Source: Roseateles koreensis (GTDB taxonomy: Bacteria > Pseudomonadota > Gammaproteobacteria > Burkholderiales > Burkholderiaceae_C). From it: a stretch of 64,000 nucleotides of DNA. Below, in pieces: positions 1 through 7,551 of the stretch. Every line of letters starts with the position of its first letter. Position 1 is the first letter of the stretch. Location: assembly GCF_028595305.1 (NCBI RefSeq), contig NZ_JAQQXS010000019.1, positions 1-64,000 on the forward strand. Reading direction: 5' to 3'. The position numbers and the translations under genes are program-made. The notes under the pieces were generated by a model, which saw only the letters and a program-made list of their open reading frames with translations, had not been told where the DNA came from and did no database searches.

Positions 1-60
1 CCCCACCAGGAATGGCAAACTGCCCGTGCTGCCTTTGCCAGTTTTGATATTACTGTATGA
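1..60 (+). CDS. 3' end of an ORF cut by the window edge
   Basis: Frame 1 is open from the first base to a TGA at 58-60 and would encode a 19-residue C-terminus ending in SFDITV. It lies upstream of the degenerate attC at 119-183, where the gene of a preceding cassette would sit. It is too short to identify and could be a chance open stretch. Confidence 0.3.
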   Translation, partial: PHQEWQTARAAFASFDITV

Positions 61-118
61 AAACACATATATGCAACACGAACTGAGGCTTGGCGCGGCC
101 TGCGGGCCGTTTGGGGGT

Positions 119-183
119 GCCTTATTAGGGAGACTGGCGGACCTGATAAACGGACGCCGCTGTCTCCCTACAACACGTTAGGC
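119..183 (+). other. degenerate attC-like recombination site
   Basis: The right end carries a perfect R' core GTTAGGC (177-183, consensus GTTRRRY). The left end reads GCCTTAT (119-125), a decayed R'' box. Internal arms AGGGAGAC (127-134) and GTCTCCCT (about 162-169) pair, giving the folded-strand form of an integron attC. The next gene starts 11 bp after R', which is typical cassette spacing. The weak R'' makes this less certain than the site at 588. Confidence 0.45.
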
Positions 184-193
184 GTCAATACCC

Positions 194-559
194 ATGACCC
201 AAGATCAACTCGATGAGTTCCGCCCTGAGTACCTCACACGCGAGGAGGCCCTCCGCATCGCTCGAGCAGAGGCCACGCGTAGCCTGATTGAGCAGCCCGC
301 ATCCATCTCGTATGTTTGCCATGTGCCGGATTTCCACGACGACTGCCTTTGCGAGTTCGTCATGGAAGACGAAGGATGGGTCAAGACTTTTCGTTGCCTC
401 ACGCCCGAAGAGCGGTTGCCGGAGGAAGAAATTCGAGACGAGAGCATTCTCCAGTTGGCTCAGTCAGGCAACATGGTCTCTGCCATTCGTCTGTATCGCT
501 CCAAGCATCAAGTTGGCCTGCGCGAAGCGCACAACGCCATTCAGGCAATGCTTCAATGA
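194..559 (+). CDS. integron cassette protein with L7/L12-like C-terminal segment
   Basis: A 121-residue protein of unknown function. Residues 1-80 are acidic and contain a CHVPDFHDDCLCEF stretch with three cysteines and two histidines. Residues about 83-121 (LAQSGNMVSAIRLYRSKHQ, then GLREAHNAIQAML) resemble the helical C-terminal domain of ribosomal protein L7/L12 that recurs in small bacterial hypothetical proteins. No signal peptide or membrane segment is visible. The gene sits between an attC-like R' end (177-183) and a good attC (588-647) in the same orientation, the arrangement of a mobile integron cassette. No strong Shine-Dalgarno is seen, and cassette genes often depend on upstream promoters. 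Gene reality is well supported; function is not. Confidence 0.75.
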   Translation: MTQDQLDEFRPEYLTREEALRIARAEATRSLIEQPASISYVCHVPDFHDDCLCEFVMEDEGWVKTFRCLTPEERLPEEEIRDESILQLAQSGNMVSAIRLYRSKHQVGLREAHNAIQAMLQ

Positions 560-587
560 GCCCGCGTAGCTCCCAATGCGCTGTGAC

Positions 588-647
588 GCCTAACCCCTCC
601 GTCAAGGGGACTGGCCTGCGGCCAGCCCCTTACGTCGAACGTTGAGC
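588..647 (+). other. attC: attC site (59-base element) of an integron cassette
   Basis: Sixty bases bounded by R'' GCCTAAC (588-594, consensus RYYYAAC) and R' GTTGAGC (641-647, consensus GTTRRRY). The interior folds as AAGGGG-A-CTGGCC, loop TGC, GGCCAG-CCCCTT; the unpaired A is the extrahelical base that integron integrases read to choose the strand. It begins 28 bp after the stop of the 121-residue gene. Size, boxes, stem and bulge all fit a classical attC. The integrase gene would lie to the left, outside the window. Confidence 0.85.
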
Positions 648-1060
648 GACAGCTTTCCGGCAATTCGTTTCGGCAGGGCCGACGACAGCTCCGGGCACGG
701 AGCTGACCACCGCAGCCTCGTTCGCCGTTCATACTCGCGCCGCCGACTACCAATTCGCAGCTTGGGAAAGCTGTCGTTGAACCAAACAGCATCTCGCGCG
801 CTGCTGCGCCAGAACCCCAATTTCATTGACCATCAGCTTCGGAAGGTGAAGCTGTCGTCCGACCAATGAAGCGCCCATCGGTCGGTCTCGTCCACTGCGG
901 TCGTCGGCCCACCAAAAGCGAATGGCCGCAGCCAGCCTAGAACCGACAACCGACACTCTCGGCGCCGCCTGTACGGCCCACCAGCCCCCCTCGCCTCGGT
1001 GAGTTCCAAGTTAAGCGCAAATAGTTCCAAACTCAGCACAAACCGGCACATCTACATCGG
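641..1060. repeat. palindrome-rich region without genes at the array end
   Basis: No convincing gene is present from 560 to 1182. From 641 the DNA holds several dyads: GTTGAGCGACAGCTTTCC (641-658) against GGAAAGCTGTCGTTGAAC (765-782), about 17 of 18 positions pairing; CAGCTCC/GGAGCTG inside it (about 687-706); and CAGCTTC (834-840) with GAAGCTG (848-854). AGCTGTCGTTGAACC (about 770) and AGCTGTCGTCCGACC (about 851) are diverged direct copies. The right arm ends in GTTGAAC, which fits GTTRRRY, so 641-782 may be a long attC or a decayed cassette. Beyond 870 I see only weak similarity between segments. Confidence 0.5.
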
Positions 1061-1102
1061 GCGCATTTCAGCAGCGGGAAACTGCAACCCGTCGCCCGCC
1101 GC

Positions 1103-1150
1103 TTGGTCGCCACTGCGGTAGCTTGTTATGGTGTGCTACATCAGCAACAC
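1103..1150 (+). promoter_or_regulatory. candidate promoter and operator of the GntR-ABC operon
   Basis: A possible -35 TTGGTC (1103-1108) lies 17 bp from a weak -10 TTATGG (1126-1131). An imperfect dyad GTGTGCT (1131-1137), spacer ACATC, AGCAACAC (1143-1150) overlaps the -10 end and sits 32 bp before the gntR start. YtrA-type GntR proteins usually repress their own operon through such a dyad. Position and symmetry are seen; binding is inferred. Confidence 0.4.
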
Positions 1151-1182
1151 ACAAGGGTCCGCCAACAGCGGCCCGGTCTGCC

Positions 1183-1533
1183 ATGCACACCTGGAACGAC
1201 TCCGCCCCTATTTACCAGCAATTGGCCGACCGGCTGGCCGCGCAACTGCTGGACGGCGCGCCGCCTGAGGGCGAGGCACTGCCCTCTGTACGCGCACTGG
1301 CCAGCCAGTTCGTGATCAACCCTTTGACCGTCACGCGCGCCTTGCAGGCCCTGGCTGATCAGCACCTGATCGAAAGCCGGCGCGGGATTGGCATGTATGT
1401 TGTCCCTGGCGCCCGGCGGCAATTGCTGGCCAGCGAACGCGAGCGATTTCTTCAAAAAGACTGGCCGGCGCTGCGTGCCAAGTTGAAGCGGCTGGGCCTC
1501 GGGCCCAAAGATCTGAACTGGGAGAACTCATGA
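1183..1533 (+). CDS. GntR-family (YtrA subfamily) transcriptional repressor
   Basis: A 116-residue regulator: an N-terminal winged helix-turn-helix of GntR type (YQQLADRLAAQL, then LPSVRALASQFVINPLTVTR with the recognition helix, then RRGIGMYV) followed by a short helical tail of about 40 residues. This lacks the large effector domain of FadR or HutC types and matches the YtrA subfamily, which normally controls a linked ABC transporter. The ATG at 1183 is preferred over an in-frame ATG at 1123 because family members begin just before the helix-turn-helix. Its stop overlaps the start of the ABC ATPase gene, so the two are translationally coupled. The ligand is unknown. Confidence 0.88.
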   Translation: MHTWNDSAPIYQQLADRLAAQLLDGAPPEGEALPSVRALASQFVINPLTVTRALQALADQHLIESRRGIGMYVVPGARRQLLASERERFLQKDWPALRAKLKRLGLGPKDLNWENS

Positions 1534-2456
1534 TGACGACGCATGCACAGGGCCTGAGCAACCCCGCCAACAGCCAGCCGGGCGACGCGCTGATCACCGC
1601 GCACGACCTCACTTTGCGCTACGGCAGCAAGACGGCGCTGGAGCGGGCCAGCTTCAGCATTCCCAAGGGACGCGTAGTCGGCCTGCTGGGCCACAACGGC
1701 GCGGGCAAGACGTCGCTGATGAAGGCGCTGGTTGGTCTGCTGCCCGCTGATGGGTCGCTGAGCGTGCTGGGGCTTTCGCCTCGCCATCAACGTAATGCAT
1801 TACTTGAGCAGTTGTGCTACATCCCCGATGTGGCGGTGTTGCCGCGTTGGGCGAAAGTTAGCGAGTTGATGACCCTGATGGGCGGGCTGCAACCCCGCTT
1901 CTCAGCGGCGCGCGCCCGGGAGCTGCTCAAACGGACCAGCGTCAGCGAAAGCGACAAGGTCAAAAATCTCTCCAAAGGCATGGTGACGCAGGTGCACCTT
2001 GCGCTGGTCGCGGCCATTGACGCCCGATTGATGATCCTCGACGAGCCTACGCTGGGCCTGGATGTGATTTCGCGCAAGTCGTTCTACGAGATGTTGATTG
2101 AAGAATGGTGCGACGGCGAGCGCAGCGTGCTGATCTCCACCCACCAGGTGGAAGAGGTGGAAAGCCTGCTCTCCGACGTGATGATGCTGGACGAGGGCCG
2201 CTTGGTGCTCAACATCAGCCTGGAGGACATGGACAAGCGCTTTGTGGCGCTCAGCCATGACCCGGCCACCGCTGAGGCCATCGCCAACGCCCACCCGCTG
2301 CTGCGCTACCGCCAGCAAGGCGGGCGCAGCGCGGCGATCTTCGACGGCGCGCCACCGGCGGAAATTGCCGCCTTGGGTGAACGCATCCGGCCAAGTTTGG
2401 TGGATTTGTTCATGGCGCTCACCCGCAATCCGGCGTTGCACGCCAAACGGGCCTGA
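1530..2456 (+). CDS. ABC transporter ATP-binding protein
   Basis: A 308-residue cytoplasmic ATPase that would power the membrane protein encoded next. Walker A GHNGAGKTS is at residues 54-62, the signature motif (LSKGM, a variant of LSGGQ) at 147-151, Walker B LMILDE at 167-172 and the switch histidine in STHQ near 205. The C-terminal ~80 residues form the extra domain usual in ABC-2 exporter ATPases. The start overlaps the gntR stop (ATGATG), and the permease gene follows after 48 bp. Context points to a YtrBC-like exporter induced by envelope stress or a peptide or drug; the substrate cannot be read from sequence. Confidence 0.92.
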   Translation: MMTTHAQGLSNPANSQPGDALITAHDLTLRYGSKTALERASFSIPKGRVVGLLGHNGAGKTSLMKALVGLLPADGSLSVLGLSPRHQRNALLEQLCYIPDVAVLPRWAKVSELMTLMGGLQPRFSAARARELLKRTSVSESDKVKNLSKGMVTQVHLALVAAIDARLMILDEPTLGLDVISRKSFYEMLIEEWCDGERSVLISTHQVEEVESLLSDVMMLDEGRLVLNISLEDMDKRFVALSHDPATAEAIANAHPLLRYRQQGGRSAAIFDGAPPAEIAALGERIRPSLVDLFMALTRNPALHAKRA

Positions 2457-2504
2457 GCGCCAGACGCCCGCGTCATTCCCCCCACCCGCTGGAGACTCCT
2501 CACC

Positions 2505-3395
2505 ATGAGCACTCGCTTTCAAACCCTTTTGCTGCGTGAATGGCTGCAGCACAAACGCGGCTGGCTGATCACGCTGCTGCTGCCGCTGAGCCTGTTCGTC
2601 GCGCTGTTGCCTGTTGGGCAGGTGCAGGGCCTGCCGACCGAATTCCCTCTGGGCATTGCCCTGCTCATCATGGGCGTCACCTGCCTGGGGGTGTTCGCGA
2701 TCGTCGAATTTGTAGCCTTGTTCCAACTGCCCGGCTTGGCCCGGCGCGATCAGCAAGACCGTTCGATCGAATTCTGGCTCTCACTCCCCGCAAGCCACAG
2801 CGAAAGCATCGGCGCAACGCTGTTGGCCCATGCATTGCTGCTGCCCCTAGTCGCCTTGCTGGTAGGCGCCGCGGCAGCGCCCCTGATGGCAGCCGCAGTG
2901 CTCTTTAAACAAGGCGGCGCCACGCTGGTGAGCGCCGTGCCGTGGAGCAGTGCGCTCACTATCGGGCTGCTAATTCTGCTGAGAACCGGGCTGGGGCTGC
3001 TCATGATGAGCCTGTGGATTGCCCCGGTGATGCTGGCCTTGATGGCTGCCTCGGCTTGGCTCAAGCGCTGGGGCATGCCTGCGCTGGCCATCGGGGTGGG
3101 CATGCTGGGCCTGTTGCTGAGCCAGGGTTACAACAATCCCATCGTCTGGCAACTCCTGGATGCCCAACAAGAGGGCGCAAAAAACGCGTTGCTGATCAAC
3201 CCCGAAGAGCTGGCGCAGCGGCTGCACGAGGCCATGGCGCAGGCCGACGACGGCATCCCGCACATCTTGACCTGGCTGGCTCAAGACGCTTGGTTGGAAA
3301 TCCAGCACCTGGCCTGCGCACAATTCATCGGCGGGCTGGTGCTGGCAGCAGCATGCTTCGGTCTGCTGGTGTTGAAGCGCAGCCGCAGCCACTGA
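2505..3395 (+). CDS. ABC-2 type transporter permease
   Basis: A 296-residue inner-membrane protein with about six hydrophobic segments (near residues 19-38, 50-75, 105-132, 148-185, 195-210 and 270-292), the usual topology of ABC-2 permeases. It has no motif that names a substrate. A GGAG Shine-Dalgarno lies about 9 bp before the ATG. It is the last gene of the gntR-ATPase-permease operon and is followed by an intrinsic terminator at 3417-3446. The pair with the upstream ATPase should form the complete exporter. Confidence 0.88.
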   Translation: MSTRFQTLLLREWLQHKRGWLITLLLPLSLFVALLPVGQVQGLPTEFPLGIALLIMGVTCLGVFAIVEFVALFQLPGLARRDQQDRSIEFWLSLPASHSESIGATLLAHALLLPLVALLVGAAAAPLMAAAVLFKQGGATLVSAVPWSSALTIGLLILLRTGLGLLMMSLWIAPVMLALMAASAWLKRWGMPALAIGVGMLGLLLSQGYNNPIVWQLLDAQQEGAKNALLINPEELAQRLHEAMAQADDGIPHILTWLAQDAWLEIQHLACAQFIGGLVLAAACFGLLVLKRSRSH

Positions 3396-3416
3396 ACTCC
3401 GTGCTCCTTGCAAAGC

Positions 3417-3446
3417 AAGAAAGCCCGCTTCGGCGGGCTTTCTTCT
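3417..3446. terminator. bidirectional intrinsic terminator
   Basis: Stem AAGCCCGC (3421-3428), loop TTCG, GCGGGCTT (3433-3440), flanked by an A-rich side (AAGA) and a T-rich side (TCTTCTTT). It lies between convergent genes and can serve both the ABC operon and the gene at 3486-4361. Confidence 0.85.
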
Positions 3447-3485
3447 TTGACGGGTGCGGAGCGACTGCGCGCGGCGATCAGCCCC

Positions 3486-4361
3486 TCAAAGGCTGTGAGG
3501 CTTGGCCACTGCAGCCGTCGCCGCAGCGCTCAGGCTTTGAGTCATCTCCTTGCGGAAACGGTTGAGCTCTTGCACGCTGGCGAAGCTGCGCTCCATGAGC
3601 AGGCTCATATTGTGCAGAATGCGGTCGACCACCTTGTTCTCCCACACGCTATCGAACTGGATCTGCTTGTCCAGCCAGTGCTCCAGCCACTGCGGGTCAG
3701 GCAACCGACTCTGGATGGTGTCACGCGGGAACAGGCTGACGTTCACGTGCAAATTGGTCGGGTGCAGAGCTTGCGCCGTGCGGCGCGCGCTGGCCATCAG
3801 CACACCCACCTTGGCAAATGCAGCCCGTGCCTCGTCGCCAAACTTGCTCATGGCACGCTTCATGTAGCGCAGGTAGGCGCCGCCATGGCGGGCTTCGTCG
3901 CGGGCCAGCGTTTCGTAAATGGCCTTGATAACGGGCTCGCTGTGCCATTCGGCGGCGCGGCGGTACCAGTGGTTCAGACGAATCTCGCCGCAGAAGTGGA
4001 GCATCAGCGTTTCAAGCGCAGGCGCGGGGTCAAAGTCAAAGCGAACTTCGTGCAACTCTTCTTCGGTCGGCACGAGGTCGGGGCGGAAGCGACGCAGGTA
4101 TTCCATCAGCACCAATGAATGCTTCTGCTCCTCAAAGAACCAAACGCTCATGAAGGCCGAAAAGTCGCTGTCGTCGCGGTTGTCACGCAAGAACATCTCG
4201 GTGGCCGGCAGTGCCGCCCATTCGGTGATGGCGTTCATCTTGATGGTGCGCGCCTGGTCATCGCTCAGCAGGCTGGCATCAAACTTGTCCCACGGAATGT
4301 CCGTGTCCATGTTCCAGCGCACGGCCTCGAGTTGCTTGAAGAGTTCTGGGTAGAGCATCAT
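3486..4361 (-). CDS. ferritin-like diiron protein (acyl-ACP desaturase/R2-like)
   Basis: A 291-residue soluble, helix-rich protein. FEEQKH gives E78 and H81 and RDEARH gives E156 and H159; two ExxH pairs about 75 residues apart, with further glutamates near 47-55 and 126, are the ligand pattern of ferritin-superfamily diiron sites as in acyl-ACP desaturases. Families of this size in Burkholderiales are mostly uncharacterised. ATG at 4361 is preceded by an AGGA box; ATG at 4358 is an alternative. The gene is monocistronic and convergent with the ABC operon. Desaturase, oxygenase or oxidase activity is possible; the substrate is unknown. Confidence 0.75.
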   Translation of the reverse strand: MMLYPELFKQLEAVRWNMDTDIPWDKFDASLLSDDQARTIKMNAITEWAALPATEMFLRDNRDDSDFSAFMSVWFFEEQKHSLVLMEYLRRFRPDLVPTEEELHEVRFDFDPAPALETLMLHFCGEIRLNHWYRRAAEWHSEPVIKAIYETLARDEARHGGAYLRYMKRAMSKFGDEARAAFAKVGVLMASARRTAQALHPTNLHVNVSLFPRDTIQSRLPDPQWLEHWLDKQIQFDSVWENKVVDRILHNMSLLMERSFASVQELNRFRKEMTQSLSAAATAAVAKPHSL

Positions 4362-4673
4362 CCATCCTAGGTTGCTACGCCTATTTTATTCCGCGACTGT
4401 GACAACTTGCGTGATCCCATTGCAGTGGATGAAGAACGCAAAAAAGATGCGCATAGTCAGCGCCTATCCCGACGCCGGAGTGGCGTCATACCGATGCAGG
4501 AGAAGACAGCGGGAAGGTGCTGAATTCACATCTCTTTCAATGGACTTACAGCAACCATTCAGGTGGGTTATTTACCAGCCAGCCCCCCACCTGCACATGG
4601 CACGAAAAATACGCCCAAACAGAGGATAGTCCCTAGGCATCGGGGATAAATCAATTTTCACCTGCCAAATAAT

Positions 4674-4943
4674 TTGCACAAATTGATTAATGTGATTTAA
4701 ATAACGACTCATTTGAGCGTCACATTAAAGCCACTTGTAAAGCGTTTGAAAATCACCAAAAATTTGCAACACGACGAGATTTTCCGTTAGCATCAAAACC
4801 AGTTCAGGTCGCAAGGTCCCCTCAAATTTGAGGGTGAAATCTCCAAGCCGTTTTCCTCCTCCTCCCTCCCTCCCTCGTTGGCTTCGAGGCATCTTGCGAC
4901 TACTTTTATACTCAGGGCTTCCGCGCAGCGCGGAAGCCCTTTT
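4674..4943 (+). ncRNA. candidate small RNA or attenuated 5' leader
   Basis: Nothing credible is coded between 4362 and 4980. A good sigma-70 promoter is present: TTGCAC (4674-4679), 17-bp spacer, TTAAAT (4697-4702), giving a start near 4709. The predicted transcript of about 235 nt contains a perfect 16-bp palindrome CCCTCAAATTTGAGGG (4819-4834) and a polypyrimidine run (about 4853-4876), and ends at a strong intrinsic terminator (4915-4943), 38 bp before the glycosyltransferase ATG. It could be a stand-alone sRNA or a leader that attenuates that gene. It matches no RNA family I can name. The AT-rich character contrasts with both neighbours. Confidence 0.5.
4915..4943 (+). terminator. strong intrinsic terminator upstream of the glycosyltransferase gene
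   Basis: Stem GGGCTTCCGCG (4915-4925), loop CAG, CGCGGAAGCCC (4929-4939), then TTTT. The 11-bp perfect stem lies 38 bp before the ATG at 4981, so it must end an upstream transcript or act as an attenuator. Confidence 0.85.
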
Positions 4944-4980
4944 GCATTTGCGGCGGGCGAACACACACCTTCCGGAACTC

Positions 4981-6609
4981 ATGAGCTCCCCCAAACCTGC
5001 TGCTGCGCATTTGCCCCAGTCCGAAGGGCGCCAACCGTCCGGTGCGACAACGCCGTCGTCATTGCCTTCGCCTTCGCCCCTGCCCTTGATGCAGCGGCTG
5101 TTGCACCACCCCTGGTGGAGCTTGGCGTTGGCAGCCCTGGCCTTGTTGGTGACCTTGCCTTACCGGCCCGTGGCACTTCCAGACGAAGGCCGCTACGTCG
5201 GCGTGGCTGCCATGATGTGGCACAGCGGCGACTGGCTAACGCCGCACATCAACGGGCTGCCTTATTTCCACAAGCCCCCCCTGTTCTATTGGTTGGCCGG
5301 GCTGAGCTTTGGCCTGTCGGGCGAAAACGCCATTGGCGCACGGGTGGTGCCATGGTTGGCGGCGCTGGCCGCCATGGCCAGCCTGACGCAGCTGATTCGC
5401 CGCCACCTGGGCGACAAGCCCGGTGAACTCGGCCCCAGCGCGGCAGCCTGGGCCCTGATCTTTATGGTCGCCCAACCCCTGTGGCACCTGGGCTCGCAAT
5501 TTGCCAATCTGGACATGTTGGTGGCCAGTTGCATCAGCATCGCCATCTGCTCATTGGCCAGCCACGCGATGAAGCCCAGCACGCGCCTGCGCAGCCTCGG
5601 TTTTGCGGCCATGGCGCTGGGGGTGCTGGCCAAAGGCTTGATCGGGGTGGTGCTACCGCTGCTGGTGTTGGGTGTGTGGTTGTTCTGGGCCCAAGGATGG
5701 CGTAGCGTGCTGCAATTGCTATGGTGGCGGGGTTGGGTGCTCTTTGCACTCGTTGGCCTCCCCTGGTTCTTGCTGATGGAGCAACACAACCCGGACTTTT
5801 TCCACTACTTCTTCGTTGTCCACCATTTCAATCGTTATGCCAGCGACGGCTTCAACAATGTGATGCCCGCCTGGTTCTACCCGGGCGTGCTGATCATCAT
5901 GACGCTGCCCTGGGCCCCGGTCTGGCTGTGGCTGATGCCGCAACGCCGCACACGCCGCAACGCCCTGGGGCAGCTTGCGCTGGTCTGGCTCCTGGCCATC
6001 ACCTTGTTCTTCACCTTGCCTTCGTCCAAGCTGCTGGGCTACATCTTGCCTGTAGGGCCGGCACTGGCCCTGCTGATCGCACCACAATTGGCGGCTTGGC
6101 AGTTGAACGCCCGCGGCTGGCTGCAGCGCCTGCCAGGACTCCTGACGCTGGGCGGCGTGGTCCTGACAATCGGCATGCTGATTGGCATACGCATGGTGGA
6201 CACCAAGAGCAATGTCAGCCTCGTGGAGGGCATTCAAGTGCAGTGGCAGCCCGGTGACGCGCTGGTGTTTGAAAACCAGTTTGCCTTTGATGTGCCGCTG
6301 TTGCTGCGCCGTACGGAGCCGGTGCCAATCGTGATGAACAACCCCTTCGAGCCGCAGAAGTACGACAGTTGGCGGCGCGAGATCGTTGAAGCGGCGGAAT
6401 TCAATCACGCCAAGGCAGAGCAGATTTTGCTGTCACCTCAAGCCTGGGCCCAGCGGCGCTGCGCCGCACCCCGCACCTGGATCGTAGTGGACAACTCGGC
6501 GGAAGAAGTCTTGATTCCAGAACGGCAAGGGCTGCCTGTTGCGGCCTCAAGCCCACGGTTGAACGCGTTTTTGTGGGTGGCCAGGGACCAGTGCAACGGC
6601 CAACCGTGA
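4981..6609 (+). CDS. ArnT/PMT-family membrane glycosyltransferase
   Basis: A 542-residue polytopic protein with about 11-12 hydrophobic segments. The N-terminal periplasmic loop has the hallmark of lipid-linked-sugar transferases of the ArnT/PMT_2 group: LPDEGRYVGVAAMMW, with the acidic pair next to the first membrane segment, followed by NGLPYFHKPPLFYWL. These enzymes move a sugar from a polyprenyl phosphate to lipid A or another acceptor on the periplasmic face. No other arn genes are nearby, so the donor and acceptor are open. The open frame extends upstream to 4828, but that part crosses a transcription terminator, so ATG 4981 was chosen. The C-terminal ~110 residues form a soluble periplasmic domain. 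Confidence 0.85.
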   Translation: MSSPKPAAAHLPQSEGRQPSGATTPSSLPSPSPLPLMQRLLHHPWWSLALAALALLVTLPYRPVALPDEGRYVGVAAMMWHSGDWLTPHINGLPYFHKPPLFYWLAGLSFGLSGENAIGARVVPWLAALAAMASLTQLIRRHLGDKPGELGPSAAAWALIFMVAQPLWHLGSQFANLDMLVASCISIAICSLASHAMKPSTRLRSLGFAAMALGVLAKGLIGVVLPLLVLGVWLFWAQGWRSVLQLLWWRGWVLFALVGLPWFLLMEQHNPDFFHYFFVVHHFNRYASDGFNNVMPAWFYPGVLIIMTLPWAPVWLWLMPQRRTRRNALGQLALVWLLAITLFFTLPSSKLLGYILPVGPALALLIAPQLAAWQLNARGWLQRLPGLLTLGGVVLTIGMLIGIRMVDTKSNVSLVEGIQVQWQPGDALVFENQFAFDVPLLLRRTEPVPIVMNNPFEPQKYDSWRREIVEAAEFNHAKAEQILLSPQAWAQRRCAAPRTWIVVDNSAEEVLIPERQGLPVAASSPRLNAFLWVARDQCNGQP

Positions 6610-6668
6610 GTCGGGCCATCTGTCAACATAACGGGCAAACTCCAGCCTCCACGAATGGCGCTGCACAC

Positions 6669-6690
6669 CCTGCCTTACAAGGCAGGATTT
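6669..6690 (+). terminator. possible weak terminator in the gap before hpf
   Basis: The 274-bp gap 6610-6883 holds a perfect dyad CCTGCCTT-AC-AAGGCAGG (6669-6686) followed only by ATTT. It may end the glycosyltransferase transcript. The rest of the gap shows no gene; the hpf promoter must lie in its right half but no box stands out. Confidence 0.4.
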
Positions 6691-6883
6691 CACGCCCGCG
6701 ATGAGCCAGTCGGACCATTGCCTGCCGGTCATTGCAAAACACTTGTCACAAAGCGCCAAGAGGTGCAAACTGGTTCAACCACAACCCGACCAAGGTCCGC
6801 GTTAGAGAACCAGCCATAGCTTCACTTCGCTCTTTGAAACTCGTATTTCATTTCTCCAGTTCTCCCTTGTGAAAGGAGGCTTT

Positions 6884-7225
6884 ATGAACCTGACAATCAG
6901 TGGCCACCATCTCGAAGTTACGCCCTCGTTGCGTGAGTATGTGCTTACAAAATTGGATCGAGTGACCCGCCACTTTGACCAAGTCGTTGACATCAACGTC
7001 TTGCTCACCGTGGAGAAGCAGAAGGAAAAAGAGCGCCGCCAAAAGGCGGAAGTCACCTTGCATGTCAAGGGACGTGACATTTTTGTGGAGCAATCCAGCG
7101 AGGACTTGTATGCGGCCATTGATCAATTGATGGACAAGCTGGATCGGCAAGTCTGCCGGCACAAGGATCGCTTGCAAGACCATCATCACGCGTCGGCCAA
7201 GCGCCTGGAAACCCCAGCCCCTTGA
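6884..7225 (+). CDS. hpf: ribosome hibernation promoting factor
   Basis: A 113-residue protein of the HPF/RaiA family, which binds in the 30S subunit channel and stabilises inactive ribosomes (100S dimers) in stationary phase. The fold is visible as [20 protein letters not shown] at the start, the central lysine-rich stretch [14 protein letters not shown], then [12 protein letters not shown] and [16 protein letters not shown]. This is the short form; the C-terminal dimerisation domain of long HPF is absent. ATG 6884 follows an AAAGGAGG box with correct spacing; the GTG at 6869 overlaps that box and is rejected. In betaproteobacteria hpf commonly precedes ptsN and hprK, as here, but a terminator at 7262 separates them. 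Confidence 0.95.
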   Translation: MNLTISGHHLEVTPSLREYVLTKLDRVTRHFDQVVDINVLLTVEKQKEKERRQKAEVTLHVKGRDIFVEQSSEDLYAAIDQLMDKLDRQVCRHKDRLQDHHHASAKRLETPAP

Positions 7226-7261
7226 CCCTCGCCAAGGTAGGCCCGACCTGCCATTGACACC

Positions 7262-7290
7262 AAGGCGACCCAACGGGGTCGCCTTTTTGT
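7262..7290 (+). terminator. intrinsic terminator after hpf
   Basis: Stem AAGGCGACCC (7262-7271), loop AACG, GGGTCGCCTT (7276-7285), then a T run. It ends the hpf transcript, so ptsN needs its own promoter. Confidence 0.9.
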
Positions 7291-7478
7291 TGACCCAAAG
7301 TGACCCAACTTCGAAATTGCACGGCGCTGCTGTCAACACCACGGATCAGGTGGGCGTTGTTGCAACAGGCTCGCCCGCGTCAGCAAGCTGTGCAATACTG
7401 GCTGTGCTGCACTGCAACATCTTGTGCATTTATGCGCCGCTGATTCAAGCAGGACGTCAACGGCGCACCCGGCGTTTC

Positions 7479-7484
7479 TATAAT
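7479..7484 (+). promoter_or_regulatory. -10 box of the ptsN promoter
   Basis: A consensus TATAAT at 7479-7484, 68 bp before the ptsN ATG and downstream of the hpf terminator. No good -35 lies at 17 bp. The remainder of 7290-7551 holds nothing else I can support. Confidence 0.5.
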
Positions 7485-7551
7485 CACCCTCTTAAACACC
7501 GAACGAGCGCATTGGCCAAGGCTTACCCGCCGTACTCAGCGCTTTGACATC

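Noticed and set aside
4372-4629. 85-residue frame in the gap before the glycosyltransferase
   Set aside because: No Shine-Dalgarno, no family character, and composition of non-coding DNA.
4691-4728. TGTGA and TCACA as a CRP site
   Set aside because: The half-sites are too far apart (over 20 bp between them) for a CRP box.
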